NCBI RefSeq assembly: GCF_026151205.1
Contig: NC_087081.1
Coordinates: 11,409,113-11,473,112, forward strand
Direction of reading: 5' to 3'
DNA: 64,000 nt
Source: Bolinopsis microptera
Lineage: Eukaryota > Ctenophora > Tentaculata > Lobata > Bolinopsidae
This document shows, in pieces, positions 11,045-48,756 of this stretch (position 1 is the first letter of the stretch; the number at the start of each line of letters is the position of its first letter). The position numbers and the translations under genes are program-made. The notes below the pieces were generated by a model. The model was not told the DNA's origin. It saw only the letters and a program-made list of their open reading frames with translations, and did no database searches.

Positions 11045-13473
11045 ATTATTTGTTATTTTTTGTGAATGCTATTTTATTATTATATTTAAAAAGTTCAAAG
11101 CCTAAGATAATCTTTTCATCGCTATAATCAAATCAATTTCTTCCAAATTTCTATTATATATGAACAACGATGTTAGGGGACAAAGCAAAACACATTATCT
11201 TCACTTAATACAAAAGCATGCTTTTCACAGCAACACATAGCCTTGAACAATCCTCTTTGTCACATTTGCCGACATTAGAAAATCCAACCTCAAATATTTG
11301 CTCAGAGAATGCTGGCCATTCAATGGCAGGATAGGCACATTTTTACCAGGCGTTTAAAGCTCTGTTATAATTACAAAAAACTTTAGCTGAACAACAAACC
11401 GGAGGATGTACCGAATATTTTCGACTAGATGATCATTAGATTGTTTTCCCTTTAGTAAAACGAACTAGATTAACACTCAATTTTAATGAAAGTTTTAACC
11501 AATATTTTACTTTTGGAATTTTCTGCTAGTCAAAATTAGTTGTTACATCCTCCGAGCCTAATTCACTAGCACAAAGCTGATTAATAATCAAAGTTATCGA
11601 AAAGAAATTTTACAAAAATAAAAAAGTAACTTTTATCAATAAAAAGCACAGTTCAGTGAAAGGATCTTGTTTGCCTGCGTCAATTAATCCATATTTCACC
11701 AAGGGTAAAGCATTATTTCACCAATGGTAAAGCAATATTTCACCAAGGGTAATACACTAGACTGGCACCTACATTCTACATTTCCCACTTAGAATAACAT
11801 TCTATAATTTTACCCTGTCTACGATACAAACAGTGTTATTGTCAAGCGTAACGCACAAGAAGAAGTTACTAGTTGAGAATCTGTAAATGTGGACTTTCAG
11901 CTTCTACTTACAAAACATGCTTCTTGCTTTTAACCCCAGCCGACAATTGTAAAATCTGTTAAGATTAAAATCTTCAAAGTAACAAAAAGCAGCACGTAAC
12001 TCATAAAATTAATCGAGTGACTAACTTATTAATTTAATTAAGTTCCTGGCTGCATCACTGGCAAACAGACAAAAACGAAAGCGGGTACAGAAAACAAATG
12101 GCTTACAATGCAAATTTTCGGTTAAAATATAAGAGTTTTTAAGTTTAAGCTACAACGAATATTTACATTTTAAAAGAATCCAGTCAGATTCGACTTTCGT
12201 CATAAACATCAAACATCGATAAGAATGTAAGATTGGGTGGAATCTACCGGGAGGTCGTGAGCGTGGTCATTAATTAATTTAATAAGCTTAATTAATTAGC
12301 CTAATCAATTAGCTTAATCCAGCTAAACCCCGCACAGTGTCAGCATACCTTTCACCACAATAAATCTGGATAGATCACATCAAACCCAAATCGTCAGGAT
12401 CAAGGAAATTTAAGTCCGTGTTAAAAAAACTTGAAATCCGCCAACATGGCAAAAGGAAGGTGAGCATATTCATGTGTGATTGAAAGGATCCCATAAGCCG
12501 GGATTTTATGGTCATCGCATATCAAAACGGGTCACATGGTACAATCTGCTTATTTTATCCGCATCAATCAATTAAAATATGATGAATCCTAATCTCCTAA
12601 CAACAACATGATTATTAACCACTGCTAACCACTGGTAACCACTGGTAACCACTGGCCATAAGAATACAAACCTACACGGTATCTAACCCATCGTGATTAT
12701 TTAAGTGTTTTTTAGTCCGACTTACAAAATAATAAATACTGCTTATATATTTCATATCTTACGAATTAACAACAATCCCTTTAACATTCATCTGGCGTTG
12801 AGAACGCTGCCATATACATTTTCGAGTCAATATATTGCATCACACATAGCAGAAGGGGAATATTCAACATTTTCTAGCTGAATTATCCAAGCATCTGGTG
12901 ACATACACAGCTCTGAAATGGTCCGTAGTTTGTACTTTCTTCTTCCGGGTCATAATTCATCTGCACTTCGTCTTTCAGGTCAATGTGGTTCTTTTTAACA
13001 TATAACTCTTCCTACATCGACGAACTATCTTCGACCTTTTTTTTCTTTCAAGCACAACCATGTACAAAATAATGGTGAAACGGTGATGATGTATCTATGG
13101 TCTATTTGATCAAGACGAGTTGGGAGGAACATTAATGTAGAGTAGATGAGGAGAGGATTTGAAGTTGAAGGAAGGGAGGGAGGTCTCTTGGAGGGATTGT
13201 TTTTTCTCTACACCGGCACTGAAAAATTAGTTTGATCAGAACTGTCCATTCGAAATTACCGGATGACATCATTGATAAAAGGACAAAGAAAAACTTGTTT
13301 GGCTGACTCAATTACTTAACTATACTGTCGTGTTAACATTCACTTGTTACCGACACTGCCTGTCATTAACGCAACTATCACGGAGACATGCACAAGTTAA
13401 AAACAAGACATGAACCTAACATAACACCAATCAAGCAGAGCAATAAGTTGCTCTGATAATTGGCCCTTGTCAC
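11045..13473. other. Convergent 3' intergenic region (SIX / KLF)
   Basis: The region holds the 3' ends of SIX (plus) and KLF (minus). It is AT-rich, with short local repeats: TTTCACCAA(G/T)GGTAA three times at 11694-11750, TAACCACTGG tandem copies near 12620-12655, and AATTAAT palindromes near 12270-12315. No further gene was seen. Confidence 0.4.
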
Positions 13474-38238
<24,765 letters not shown>

Positions 38239-39829
38239 CTGCACATAAACCTTGTTAAAAAATGTTGCTAATCTAATTTAAACTAACTGTATTGTATTGA
38301 TAATGTATGGAAAAATCACTATCAGATAAATAATTCCTTCTTATTCCTTCATATTGGAATAAGCTACTAGCGATTAAAATGAGACCCAGGTTCTATTAGG
38401 CTCAATTGAGAATAAATGCGTGTCATAAGCCCAAACCTATTCCAATTTCTACAAATCGGCAGATAGTTGTACTACAAATAATAATAAGTGAGTCTCTCTG
38501 TTACATAGCACCAAAGGATAAAATTGGTAAAGAACCATCCTTACAGCTGAGCATAAGGGTTAAATTTAAATTATTTAACCTTTTGGTGCTGTATAAAAAT
38601 AAAATAAATTTATTATTATTATCATTTATAATTAAAGCTCAGCTGTGAAGGATACTTTAAATCATCGAATTACAAAATGAAATGAAAATATCAAGTTTTG
38701 AAAAATATGCTGTTTGAACCATGTTCTTTTAAATGATGTAAGTGTAGGCATACTAATTTAACTGTTTCTGTGTTTCAGAAACGGTTCAAGAAGATTCCAA
38801 AATGTAAGGTGTAAAAGTCAAGTGAAAGAAAACATTTTCACAAGAGAAAAAACACAAATTCTACATTTTGTATGCTCATCTGGTCATAGTAATAAATATA
38901 TCTATGCAAGAATATTATTGTGAAAGTAGTTGCTGGCCAGTCAAAAAATGAACCAATCAACTTAGGGCCTACAATGACCGCTTGTGATTAGTCTTGTGTG
39001 TAGTATAACTACAATGAAATCAACAATCTCTGTAGTTCTTTTCTTCCAGAGAGATTTTAGTTTAATTTATAAATTTTGTAGAAATATTCTTGATGACGTG
39101 TGACGATGTTTGTGCAATTATATTATTTGATTTGATTTATTATAAATATGATTTCACCAGTGCTTGTGTAGAATTAACTTTTGACTTTATTTGCTGCTTT
39201 ATAGTCTGATCATGTCAGAGAACAACATAAATAGTTGGAAAAATTCAAACAAGATAAGGATTTATTATAGCATTTAATTTTGCTAATCTTGCTACTACTA
39301 TGATAAAGGATGAAATACCAAGTATATTGAAGTGTAGTAAAGTGTTATTGGACTTTGTTTATTTGAAAACAAACACCTTTAAATTAAATATTGTTGTATG
39401 ATAACAAGGGAATGAGTTTTTCTATTTGAGCTGTTTAGTTCACAGAAAAGCAGATATGGACTGCTTTAAAAATTTTGTTTTGGAAAAAAGTTTGTTTCAG
39501 TAACCATTGAGAACCAGTGGCCTTTTGTAACTGCATCTTTAACCTCAGTTTCATTTTGAAAGGTCAAGTGACTGGTAAAGTCAAATATTGTGTTCTATGA
39601 ACATTTATATTCTAGTATTTTGAAGTGTAGAAATTGTTAAGATCTTTAACTTTGTACTAAATTACTGGTGTTTTATAACGTTTTAACGGGGTGTAATTTT
39701 GTTTGGTAGGTATTTAAAATTCTTAGTCTTTTGGAAATTGAAGTTTTGATCTTTACTATTTATTGTTAATAAAATGCTCATTGTAGCCAGTTATTTTAAG
39801 ATTTTCATCATCATCATACACATAATAGA
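38239..39829. other. Upstream of the first identified KLF exon, no gene seen
   Basis: AT-rich sequence. KLF transcription must start at or beyond this stretch, since exon 38109-38238 begins with an acceptor. No 5' exon could be picked out. Confidence 0.35.
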
Positions 39830-41090
39830 GATCCATATCGGAGGTACTGCTCTTAAATGGTTCAAGAGTTTCCTAGTAGGCCGCACTCAAAGAACCAGAA
39901 TAGGCTCTTCTACTAGTGATACGATCATTCTAGAATTTGGTGTACCTCAAGGTTCTGTGTTAGGACCGGTGCTATTCAACATATACATCAGATCTCTGTA
40001 TATGACCATCGAGAAATCTGGATTCAATGTGCAAGGATATGCAGATGACCACCAGGTATATAAAACTTTCAAACCTTGTGATCAGGTAAATGTTCTGGGC
40101 ATCCAAATTGTGAATTGCGCTAGGACCATACAGCGCTGGATGGTTGAATATTGCCTTCAACTTAATCCTGGAAAAACACAAATACTTATCATCGCCTCAC
40201 CTCAAGTTCTAAACCAGGTCAGTATAGGGGGAGTTAAGCTATCAAATGATACCTGTATCAGATTTGTCAGCACAACAAAGAACCTTGGTGTTCAAATTGA
40301 CCATCATCTTACTTTTGAGCCTCAAATCATGTCCCTCAAAAAGCATTGTTTCAGACTCCTTAGGAATGTAATAAGGAGAAAATATCTCTTTAGTAAAGCT
40401 CAGCTCAAGCTTATAATTAACAGCATCATTGTCTGCAAATTGGACTACTGCAATGCTCTTTAAATTATGGAATTAGTGACAACCTCATCCACCAACTCCA
40501 ACTCGTTCAGAATGCAGCTGCTAAAGCTATAGTAGGACTATATAAATATGATCATCTAGGAGACACTCTGAAAGACCTTCATTGGCTGCCTATTAGTTAC
40601 AGAATTCAATATAAGTTATTGCTTCTTGTCTATAAATGTCTTAATGGTATGGGACCAGATTATTTAAGTGATATGTTTAAATATGCCAATTATAATCATC
40701 TTATCTATTTGACTGAACCTAGAGTATATTCACAGTATGGGGAAAGATCGTTTCAGAAAGTTGGCCCTAAATTATGGAATGAGCTGCCTCTTGAAATTAA
40801 GAATTGCATGTCACTGGAATCTTTTAAAGTGTATCTGAAAACGTTTCTTTATAAACGTGCTTTTGATATTAATTAATTTACTATATTTCAACGTTTCTAC
40901 TGCTAAGTGCATACCCTTAACTTTGTAATTTAATGTATCAAGTCTTTACAATCTTCTATGGTTTGGAACCTAAATGTGGATTGCTTTTCAGGTTTTCTTG
41001 TATCCTGACTTGTTTTCGTGGCACACCTGTGCATTTTAAGTTGTTGTGCCACTATAATCTATAAGTTTAAATTATTATTATTATTTTAAT
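39830..41090 (+). pseudogene. 5'-truncated, frameshifted CR1/L2-like LINE
   Basis: The RT palm portion is open to about 40461 (GVPQGSVLGPVLFNIYI, then GYADDHQVY with the catalytic YADD, then NLGVQIDHHLTF). A frameshift near 40460, just after LDYCNAL, moves the rest (LQLVQNAAAKAIVG, LHWLPISYRIQYKLLLL, VGPKLWNELPL) to another frame that ends at 40876. An ATT repeat at 41071-41085 looks like the 3' microsatellite tail. The endonuclease and N-terminal RT are lost. The left edge is approximate, where homology begins (GGTALKWFKSFL). Confidence 0.88.
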
Positions 41091-41708
41091 ATAGCATTGA
41101 CCCCATATAAAAATTCAATATGAAATTATAAAAACCCTTTAAGTATAGAAGTAGCCAGTTCAATTTGTTGGCTCTAAATTTATAACATCAATAGTGAATC
41201 AATGTGTTGATATCATTCTTTGGGATCATTCCTTTAGATGAGAAGCAGAAAAGGTCTAAAAATTATCGTATTGAATTTCATAAATCACAAGAAACTGTTA
41301 GTTTTGTTGTTACAGTATACAGACAACTCAGCAAAATAAATGTGGATGTGATAAATATTCTGTAAATTTATTTATGATGAACATTCTGACAACTAATCGA
41401 AAGGTTTCAGATTCGAGCAGAAATTTTACCATCAGTTCCGAAGGACATTAAGAACAAGTTAGATCGCAGTCTGCACCTGATACATGATAATTGATGAAGG
41501 ATGCCTGTTTTTTTACAATATACAACTTAACCTTGATAGAAAAATTATTCAAACAATATACACATAATATAACAATTACCCTATATAAAATTCAATATAA
41601 ATTCAATAGAAAACCCTTGAACACCCTTTAAGTAGTATAAGTAAGCCAGTTTAAAGAACTGGCTCCAAATTTATATCTAATTCTGCTATTTTTACTGCAC
41701 TACTACTT

Positions 41709-42245
41709 TTAAACCCTCTCTCTCCTCTAAGAGCTATGATTGTTGTTCTCAATAGGTCAAATCTTACTCTCTTCCTAATAAATGTCATTGCCTCACTATA
41801 TCGTTGGCCTGATTTCCTAGATAGTTAATCCGCTAACTTCTTGAAGAACTTATTAGCTTCCCTTCCCATACCCCCAGTGGTTGATAGGACTATCGGTGTA
41901 AACGTCCCATGTTCGACTTCTACAATCCTTTTATTGTATAAATTCTTTTTCTGTCTCTCGTGGCTATTGTACATAGTGGTTGGAGATCCAAGAGCCTTAT
42001 TGGAAGGAGCTTGAGCATGAAATACTCTTACATCTAAAAATGCCCTTTCCAATGGGTTCCATACACTCCTAGCACTAACATCTAATCTAGCTCCATCTGC
42101 TTTGTTGGCCCCTGCAGGAAGTTCTCTCCCGTTGACAGGAATGAGGAGAGGTTCAGTGGTAACATCTTTACAGCCAGCAGTTTCTAATAGCTCTGCTATC
42201 ACATCTCTCAATGAATTGTGGCGGAGAGACACATACCCACCCCCA
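41709..42245 (-). pseudogene. Remnant of a repeat-associated protein with a nuclease-like core
   Basis: The frame reads GGYVSLRHNSLRDVIAELLE, then ARLDVSARSVWNP, AFLDVRVFHAQAPSN, KNLYNKRIVEVEHGTFTPIV, TTGGMGREANKFFKKLAD. A TAA at 41825 interrupts it, after which the same frame continues (LSRKSGQRYSEAMTFIRKR and LRTTIIALRGERV) to a second stop at 41709. The D...D..V...EVE spacing recalls PD-(D/E)XK nucleases. I recognise this wording as a recurrent, multi-copy protein in invertebrate and fish genomes, but I cannot name its element class. No start codon or partner ORF is seen, so it is a broken copy. Confidence 0.6.
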
Positions 42246-42884
42246 CTTAACCTTGATTAATATACCGGGACTTAATTATTTATAGAAGCTTTTACAAACA
42301 AACTGAAAAATCTCCGTGATATAATAAAAAATTATTATGTTTTTTAGTTAAAATGACACAAACATCATTGTGAGTATTTGTCATTTGACGGAGGATTTTA
42401 CTTTCAAACAGTTATGGCATCAACTAACAACTTTTTCTTTCGTGAAGCTTAAGAGCAAAGCATAATAACGTACAATACTACAAAATAACAACGTCCCCCA
42501 ATGTGCTAAAAATCATTTAAATTCTAATTGATAGAGGATATAGCCGTGATAGACTGATTAAAGGCATTAAACGTTGTCTGAGGAAATATGATAACGTTTT
42601 CAGGAAGTTCGGTATTCTAGATGACCGTAACATTATTAAAGAACTCCCCTGATATCTTTTGATTTATTGAAACACGGGTACTAACTCTGCTAAACTGAAC
42701 AAATTCTGAAACTTAGGTGAATAAGTGTACAACGTGCTAAACCGAAGTTCAGACTGACCAGTGAAAATGGGCGAGCGTGCCAAGTGTCATTTTAATTAGA
42801 AGTTTTAGTCAGTGATTTATTATTGAAGCTTGTAATTACAATATCTAATGCTCCTATAAATACTTTAATTAATTGTTTGTCCCG

Positions 42885-43013
42885 TTATTCTTTTTCCTTC
42901 CTCTTTTCCTTGTCATCCCCTTTAGTTTTAAGATTCTTGCTATAAATGGCTACAGCTAACACTATTAATGCTAAGTACCAAACAACAAGTGGGAGGTGGA
43001 TCGTTGGTACCAT
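42885..43013 (-). CDS. Possible 42-aa single-pass membrane microprotein
   Basis: From ATG at 43013 to TAA at 42885. A short N-terminus is followed by one hydrophobic helix (LPLVVWYLALIVLAVAIY) and a highly charged Lys/Glu tail (KGDDKEKRKEKE), the usual design of small ER or mitochondrial membrane proteins. A 69-codon frame (ATG at 43149, MGKKKKHCQ start) lies upstream and overlaps it in another frame. No family is recognised. The context at -3 (T) is weak, so chance cannot be excluded. Confidence 0.35.
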   Translation of the reverse strand: MVPTIHLPLVVWYLALIVLAVAIYSKNLKTKGDDKEKRKEKE

Positions 43014-43199
43014 TAAATCGATTTAACACCGCAATTCCAGTCGCAAGCCTGGGACCACTACTAGCATAGTCACAACATCTACAAAGCTGCCATATAGCCT
43101 GACTGACAATTTTCTCGACTGACTGACAATGTTTCTTCTTTTTCCCCATTTAGAATACAAAGATTAGTACATTTTAGCTTATGATTAATATTATATTTT

Positions 43200-44025
43200 T
43201 ACCTATAGTTTACTTAGATTAAATTAGTGAGTTTGAAGTATCTAAATATAATAAAACTAACACGCGAGTAATAATTTTACGCAACGTACCCATGATTATA
43301 ATGAAAAATAGCAACATTTTCAGTTTAATTTTAAAGCGCGAGCTATATTATATATGTAATATTTCTGTAATAAATTGATGTGTATAGACCAACATCGAGC
43401 GGGCCGCGGGGAAAAGTTTAAAATTACTTTTGAGGCACCAAGACGACCTTGACAAAAGTAAATTTAAATTTGTTTCACTTTCGCGCCACTGCAGGCGCGC
43501 TTGTTTCACGGGAGGTGGGCGCGCGCCACTGCAAGCGCAAGGGCTCTGGATAGAGCAAACGCTATTGTGTTTTTACAAAGAATTAAGACAATAGCGATTT
43601 TGAGCTTGTTATTGTCTTTCAAAAGTATTCCACATAATTTATGTAAGTGCATTGATTTTAAATACATTGCAAAAGATTTTATTTCCATAATTTATGAAGT
43701 TTAAATGTTATGTTAAAGTTTGAAAGAAATTACTAGACTGCGATGTGCGCAATTTGGGGAGTGTACTTCCGGTAGAAATATAAATTGCACCTACTTATAA
43801 TATTCTAGCAGTAAATCAAATTCATATTCTAGCCTATTGCATTGCCGCACCGCGCGCATTATATCATACTTGCTTTGCTTTGAAGCTACAATGTACAACA
43901 AATATTTATAAAAATATTATTATTATTACACCATAAACATTTTTTGAGGGTTTTTGTTGTGCAGCAGTGTTGCAAGAGAATAAAACTAATTTATTGTGTA
44001 TTAATAGAACCAAGAATATTATTGT
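43200..44025. other. Mixed AT-rich and local GC-rich sequence
   Basis: Contains a short GC-rich island at 43395-43550 with GCGCGC words and two copies of GCGCCACTGCA/GCGCGCCACTGCA. It could be a promoter for a minus-strand transcript; nothing firmer is visible. Confidence 0.3.
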
Positions 44026-45039
44026 ATCACGTTTAGGGACTACGGGTGGAAGATGAATAATTGATATTCCAACAGCATCTTGTTCCCTTCATTGTGCTGA
44101 TTCCGGGAAGCATTCTGTTTACGCTCTCATCATTCTGTAGGATGAGATATCGTTCATTTAAAATTGGGTAATTATAGGCCTGTCAAGGATTGCAGCCCAA
44201 TTAAGAGCTGATCAATTGCAGCTCATTGTGCCATATAATGGATAACTGAGGTCACGTGACAGTCGGTCATATCACGTGACCTTGATTCGTAAATCCTCGA
44301 GCACGTGATCACATTCGTAACGTGTCGTATGCCGACTAGGATATTTTGTGACGTCACCAGAGCTCAAGTGACTTGATCAGGCCTTATATGGAATAATATA
44401 GTGTTTCGCGTGTAATTGGACCCAATTAGAGCAGCTGAGCGCTCAATTATAGCAGCATCTGGTACCACCTTCTGAAACCCAGCAGACAGCTGGCTCAGAG
44501 AATCAAAAATAGAAGGATTTTTTATGGATGAAAATCGAAGGGAAAACCTTGTAACCCTACGTTTTCGATGACGCTGAACAAGATTAAACCGGTTATAATT
44601 ATCATACTATCGTGTAAATTGCTTTAAAACGTAATTGAAATTTGAATGATGCTATCAATTGTAATACAATTTGTACAATAAGCTGAGCGGCTTAACCGCT
44701 GGCATTCCTTGGCCGCGCTCATCCCAGCTTGTCATTCCGCCTCAGCTTCACTGTTTGTGAATATTACAGCCTGGGGTCCCCAGGTAACCGGTAACGGCTG
44801 GCACCGCTATCTCTGTATAATCGAAGTTTTTGTAAATACTTACGACTAGGTTAACGCTCCTGTTATGAGAATGTTCCCCTTCCGTTGTACATTACTTAGG
44901 ATCGTTAAACTGTGTTTTTTTGGATAGACCATTGAGCCATTAGCCATAACAGAACTTATGATTGTCCGTTCTATTTTGTGTACAATTTTGTGTAAAGCTA
45001 TCTCATAACCTTCTGCCTCAAGTTTAAAGTTAACCTTAC

Positions 45040-46074
45040 ATTTTACTTGGCATCTGTAGTTAACATTACCTTGTGTCTTACATCTAGAGTTAACATTAGG
45101 TTTTGTCTTACATCTGTAGTTAACATTACCTTGTGTCTTACATCTTGAGTTAACATTAGGTTGTGTCTTACATTTGTGGTTAACATTACCCTGTGTCTTA
45201 CATCTGGAGTTACCATTACCTCGTGTCTTACATCTGAAGTTAACATTACGTTGTGTCTTACATCTGCAGTTAACATTACCCTGTGTCTTACATCTAGAGT
45301 TAACATTAGGTTGTGTCTTACATTTGTAGTAAACATTAGGTTGTGTCTTACATCTGACCAGTTACCATAACCTCGTGTCTTACATCCGGAGTTAACATTA
45401 GCTTGTTTTTTACATCTGCCCAGTTAACATTAGGTTGTGTCTTATATCTGGAGTTAACATTAGCTTGTTTCTTACATCTGGAGTTAAAATTAGGTTGTGT
45501 CTTACATTTGTAGTAAACATTAGGTTGTGTCTTACATCTGGAGTTAACATTACGTTGTGTCTTACATCTGTAGTTAAAATTACCCTGTGTCTTACATCTA
45601 GAGTTAACATTAGGTTGTGTCTTACAGTACATCTGACCAGTTAACATTAGGTTGTGTCTTACATCTGTAGTTAACATTACCCTGTGTCTTACATCTGGAG
45701 TTAACATTAGGTTGTGTCTTACATCTGTAGTTAACATTACCCTGTGTCTTACATCTAGAGTTAACATTAGGTTGTGTCTTACAGTACATCTGACCAGTTA
45801 ACATTAGGTTGTGTCTTACATCTGTAGTTAACATTACCCTGTGTCTTACATCTAGAGTTAACATTAGGTTGTGTCTTACATCTGTAGTTAACATTACCCT
45901 GTGTCTTACATCTAGAGTTAACATTAGGTTGTGTCTTACAGTACATCTGACCAGTTAACATTAGGTTGTGTCTTACATCTGTAGTTAAAATTACCCTGTG
46001 TCTTACATCTGTAGTTAAAATTACCCTGTGTCTTACATCTGGAGTTAACATTACCTTGTGTCTTACATCTTTAG
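45040..46074. repeat. 30-bp satellite, left arm of the foldback element
   Basis: The unit is GTTAACATTA(G/C)(G/C)(T/C)TGTGTCTTACATCT plus a 3-base variable joint, about 34 copies. Some copies are extended by AGTACATCTGACCAGTTAAC, forming a higher-order pattern at 45610-45960. Because 30 is divisible by three, long open frames appear in both strands; they are not genes. Confidence 0.95.
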
Positions 46075-46379
46075 TATTACAATGATATATTGTGCCTTTA
46101 AGTTTAATAGGGTCACTTATATTTACCAATCACCTCAAAATCAAATGAACAGTGTCCATAATATTACGAAAAATATTGTGATTAAGACTTCAGTATTTGG
46201 CAAATATAAGAAAAGCTATCATACGTTCTACTTTCTTTCCAAATACCGTACAGCATATATTTAGTTAGGAGAACCCACTGAATGGGGTCGCTATCGTCAG
46301 GAGTTGAGGAACAGCTAGGCTGGTTGTAACTCGCTGCTAATCCAGTTACATTCCCAGAGTTGGAATTTAAAAAACAAGC

Positions 46380-47235
46380 TAATGTTAACTCAAGATATAA
46401 GACACGAGGTAATGGTAATTGGTCAGATGTAAGACACAACCTAATGTTTACTACAAATGTAAGACACAACCTAATGTTAACTCTAGATGTAAGACACAGG
46501 GTAATGTTAACTACAGATGTAAGACACAACCTAATGTTAACTTCAGATGTAAGACACGAGGTAATGGTAACTCCAGATGTAAGACACAACCTAATGTTAA
46601 CCACAAATGTAAGACACAACCTAATGTTAACTCTAGATGTAAGACACAGGGTAATGTTAACTCCAGATATAAGACACAACATAATGTTAACTCCAGATGT
46701 AAGACACAAGGTAATGTTAACTCTGGATGTAAGACACAAGGTAATGTTTACTCCAGATGTAAGACACAAGGTAATGTTAACTCCAGATGTTAGACACAAC
46801 CTAATTTTAACTCCAGATGTAAGAAACAAGCTAATGTTAACTCCAGATGTAAGACACAACCTAATGTTAACTGGTCAGATGTAAAAAACAAGCTAATGTT
46901 AACTCCGGATGTAAGACACGAGGTAATGGTAACTGGTCAGATGTAAGACACAACGTAATGTTTACTACAAATGTAAGACACAACCTCATGTTAACTCTAG
47001 ATGTAAGACACAGGGTAATGTTAACTACAGATGTAAGACACAACGTAATGTTAACTGCAGATGTAAGACAAGAGGTAATGGTAACTCCAGATGTAAGACA
47101 CAACCTAATGTTAACCACAAATGTAAGACACAACCTAATGTTAACTCAAGATGTAAGACACAAGGTAATGTTAACTACAGATGTAAGACACAACCTAATG
47201 TTACTCTAGATGTAAGACACAAGGTAATGTTAACT
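46380..47235. repeat. 30-bp satellite, right arm (inverted) of the foldback element
   Basis: The same unit in the opposite direction (AGATGTAAGACACAACCTAATGTTAACT-like), about 28 copies. The copy number and order of variants differ from the left arm, so the two arrays have evolved by their own unequal exchange while the outer arms stayed nearly identical. Confidence 0.95.
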
Positions 47236-48301
47236 ACAGATGCCAAGTAAAATGTAAGGTTAACTTTAAACTTGAGGCAGAAGGTAATGAGATAGCTTTA
47301 CACAAAATTGTACACAAAATAGAACGGACAATCATAAGTTCTGTCATAAATCAAGAGGCTTGCATACAATGAACATATTATGGCTTATGGCTCAATGGTC
47401 TATCCAAAAAAACACAGTTTAACGATCCTAAGTAATGTACAACGGAAGGGGAACATTCTCATAACAGGAGCGTTAACCTAGTCGTAAGTATTTACAAAAA
47501 CTTCGATTATACAGAGATAGCGGTGCCAGCCGTTACCGGTTACCTGGGGACCCCAGGCTGTAATATTCACAAACAGTGAAGCTGAGGCGGAATGACAAGC
47601 TGGGATGAGCGCGGCCAAGGAATGCCAGCGGTTAAGCCGCTCAGCTTATTGTACAAATTGTATTACAATTGATAGCATCATTCAAATTTCAATTACGTTT
47701 TAAAGCAATTTACACGATAGTATGATAATTATAACCGGTTTAATCTTGTTCAGCGTCATCGAAAACGTAGGGTTACAAGGTTTTCCCTTCGATTTTCATC
47801 CATAAAAAATCCTTCTATTTTTGATTCTCTGAGCCAGCTGTCTGCTGGGTTTCAGAAGGTGGTACCAGATGCTGCTATAATTGAGCGCTCAGCTGCTCTA
47901 ATTGGGTCCAATTACACGCGAAACACTATATTATTCCATATAAGGCCTGATCAAGTCACTTGAGCTCTTGTGACGTCACAAAATATCCTAGTCGGCATAC
48001 GACACGTTACGAATGTGATCACGTGCTCGAGGATTTACGAATCAAGGTCACGTGATAGGACCGACTGTCACGTGACCTCAGTTATCCCTTATATGGCACA
48101 ATGAGCTGCAATTGATCAGCTCTTAATTGGGCTGCAATCCTTGACAGGCCTATAATTACCCAATTTTAAATGAACGATATCTCATCCTACAGAATGATGA
48201 GAGCGTAAACAGAATGCTTCCCGGAATCAGCACAATGAAGGGAACAAGATGCTGTTGGAATATCAATTATTCATCTTCCACCCGTAGTCCCTAATCACGT
48301 T

Positions 48302-48590
48302 GCAACCCCCACGGTCGTTTCACTATAAAGTTTTTGCGATACATGGGGAGCCGGGTCACAGCGGCGGGTCATACAACGTATGACAAAAATATTATTGACT
48401 ATATTTTATGACGATGAATTGTAAATTTCGATCAATTTATATTTATTTGGTCTCCAATTATTGAACTGCGCGGCTTTTATGGTTATATATGATATGTTTA
48501 ATCTGTAATAAAAATCAAAATTCAAATTTGTATTCCAAATTTGTATTCCTTTGTTCTCCAGTCTATGGCCTGCTTTTCTTACGTCCAAAT
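48302..48590. other. Spacer between foldback element and CR1 element
   Basis: No gene or repeat is recognised. It holds a local direct repeat of CAAATTTGTATTC near 48520-48550. Confidence 0.35.
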
Positions 48591-48756
48591 ATATAAATAA
48601 AGTAAAGTAAAAGTAAAATTTATGACATCACATCATCACACATGTCTACAAACTATCATCGCACTGTGTGGAAAAATATATAATAAATATTTCCCCACCA
48701 ACATTAATTAATTATCAAATACAATATTTAAAAACAATTTCATCAAAAACATTATC

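Larger units (their letters stand above)
44034..48293. mobile_element. 4.26-kb foldback DNA transposon with arms of about 2 kb and 8-bp TSD
   Basis: ATCACGTT flanks both ends (44026-44033 and 48294-48301). The element starts TAGGGACTACGGGTGG and ends with the exact reverse complement. The outer arms (44034 to about 45067, and 47223 to 48293) are near-identical inverted copies: single differences near 44239, 44269 and 44358, plus an extra segment of about 35 bp in the right arm (around 47343-47385). Each arm continues inward into 30-bp tandem repeats in opposite orientation, leaving a loop of roughly 300 bp at 46075-46370. The 8-bp duplication and TAGGG tip suit the hAT superfamily. No transposase is present, so it must be mobilised in trans. 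The arms contain several CACGTGAC motifs. Confidence 0.93.

Noticed and set aside
45043-47209. Many ORFs with a VRHNLMLT(T/P)D-type 10-residue repeat
   Set aside because: They are readings of the 30-bp satellite in every frame and on both strands inside the foldback element.
45040-47235. CRISPR-like array
   Set aside because: Repeats are contiguous without unique spacers, and the genome is animal.
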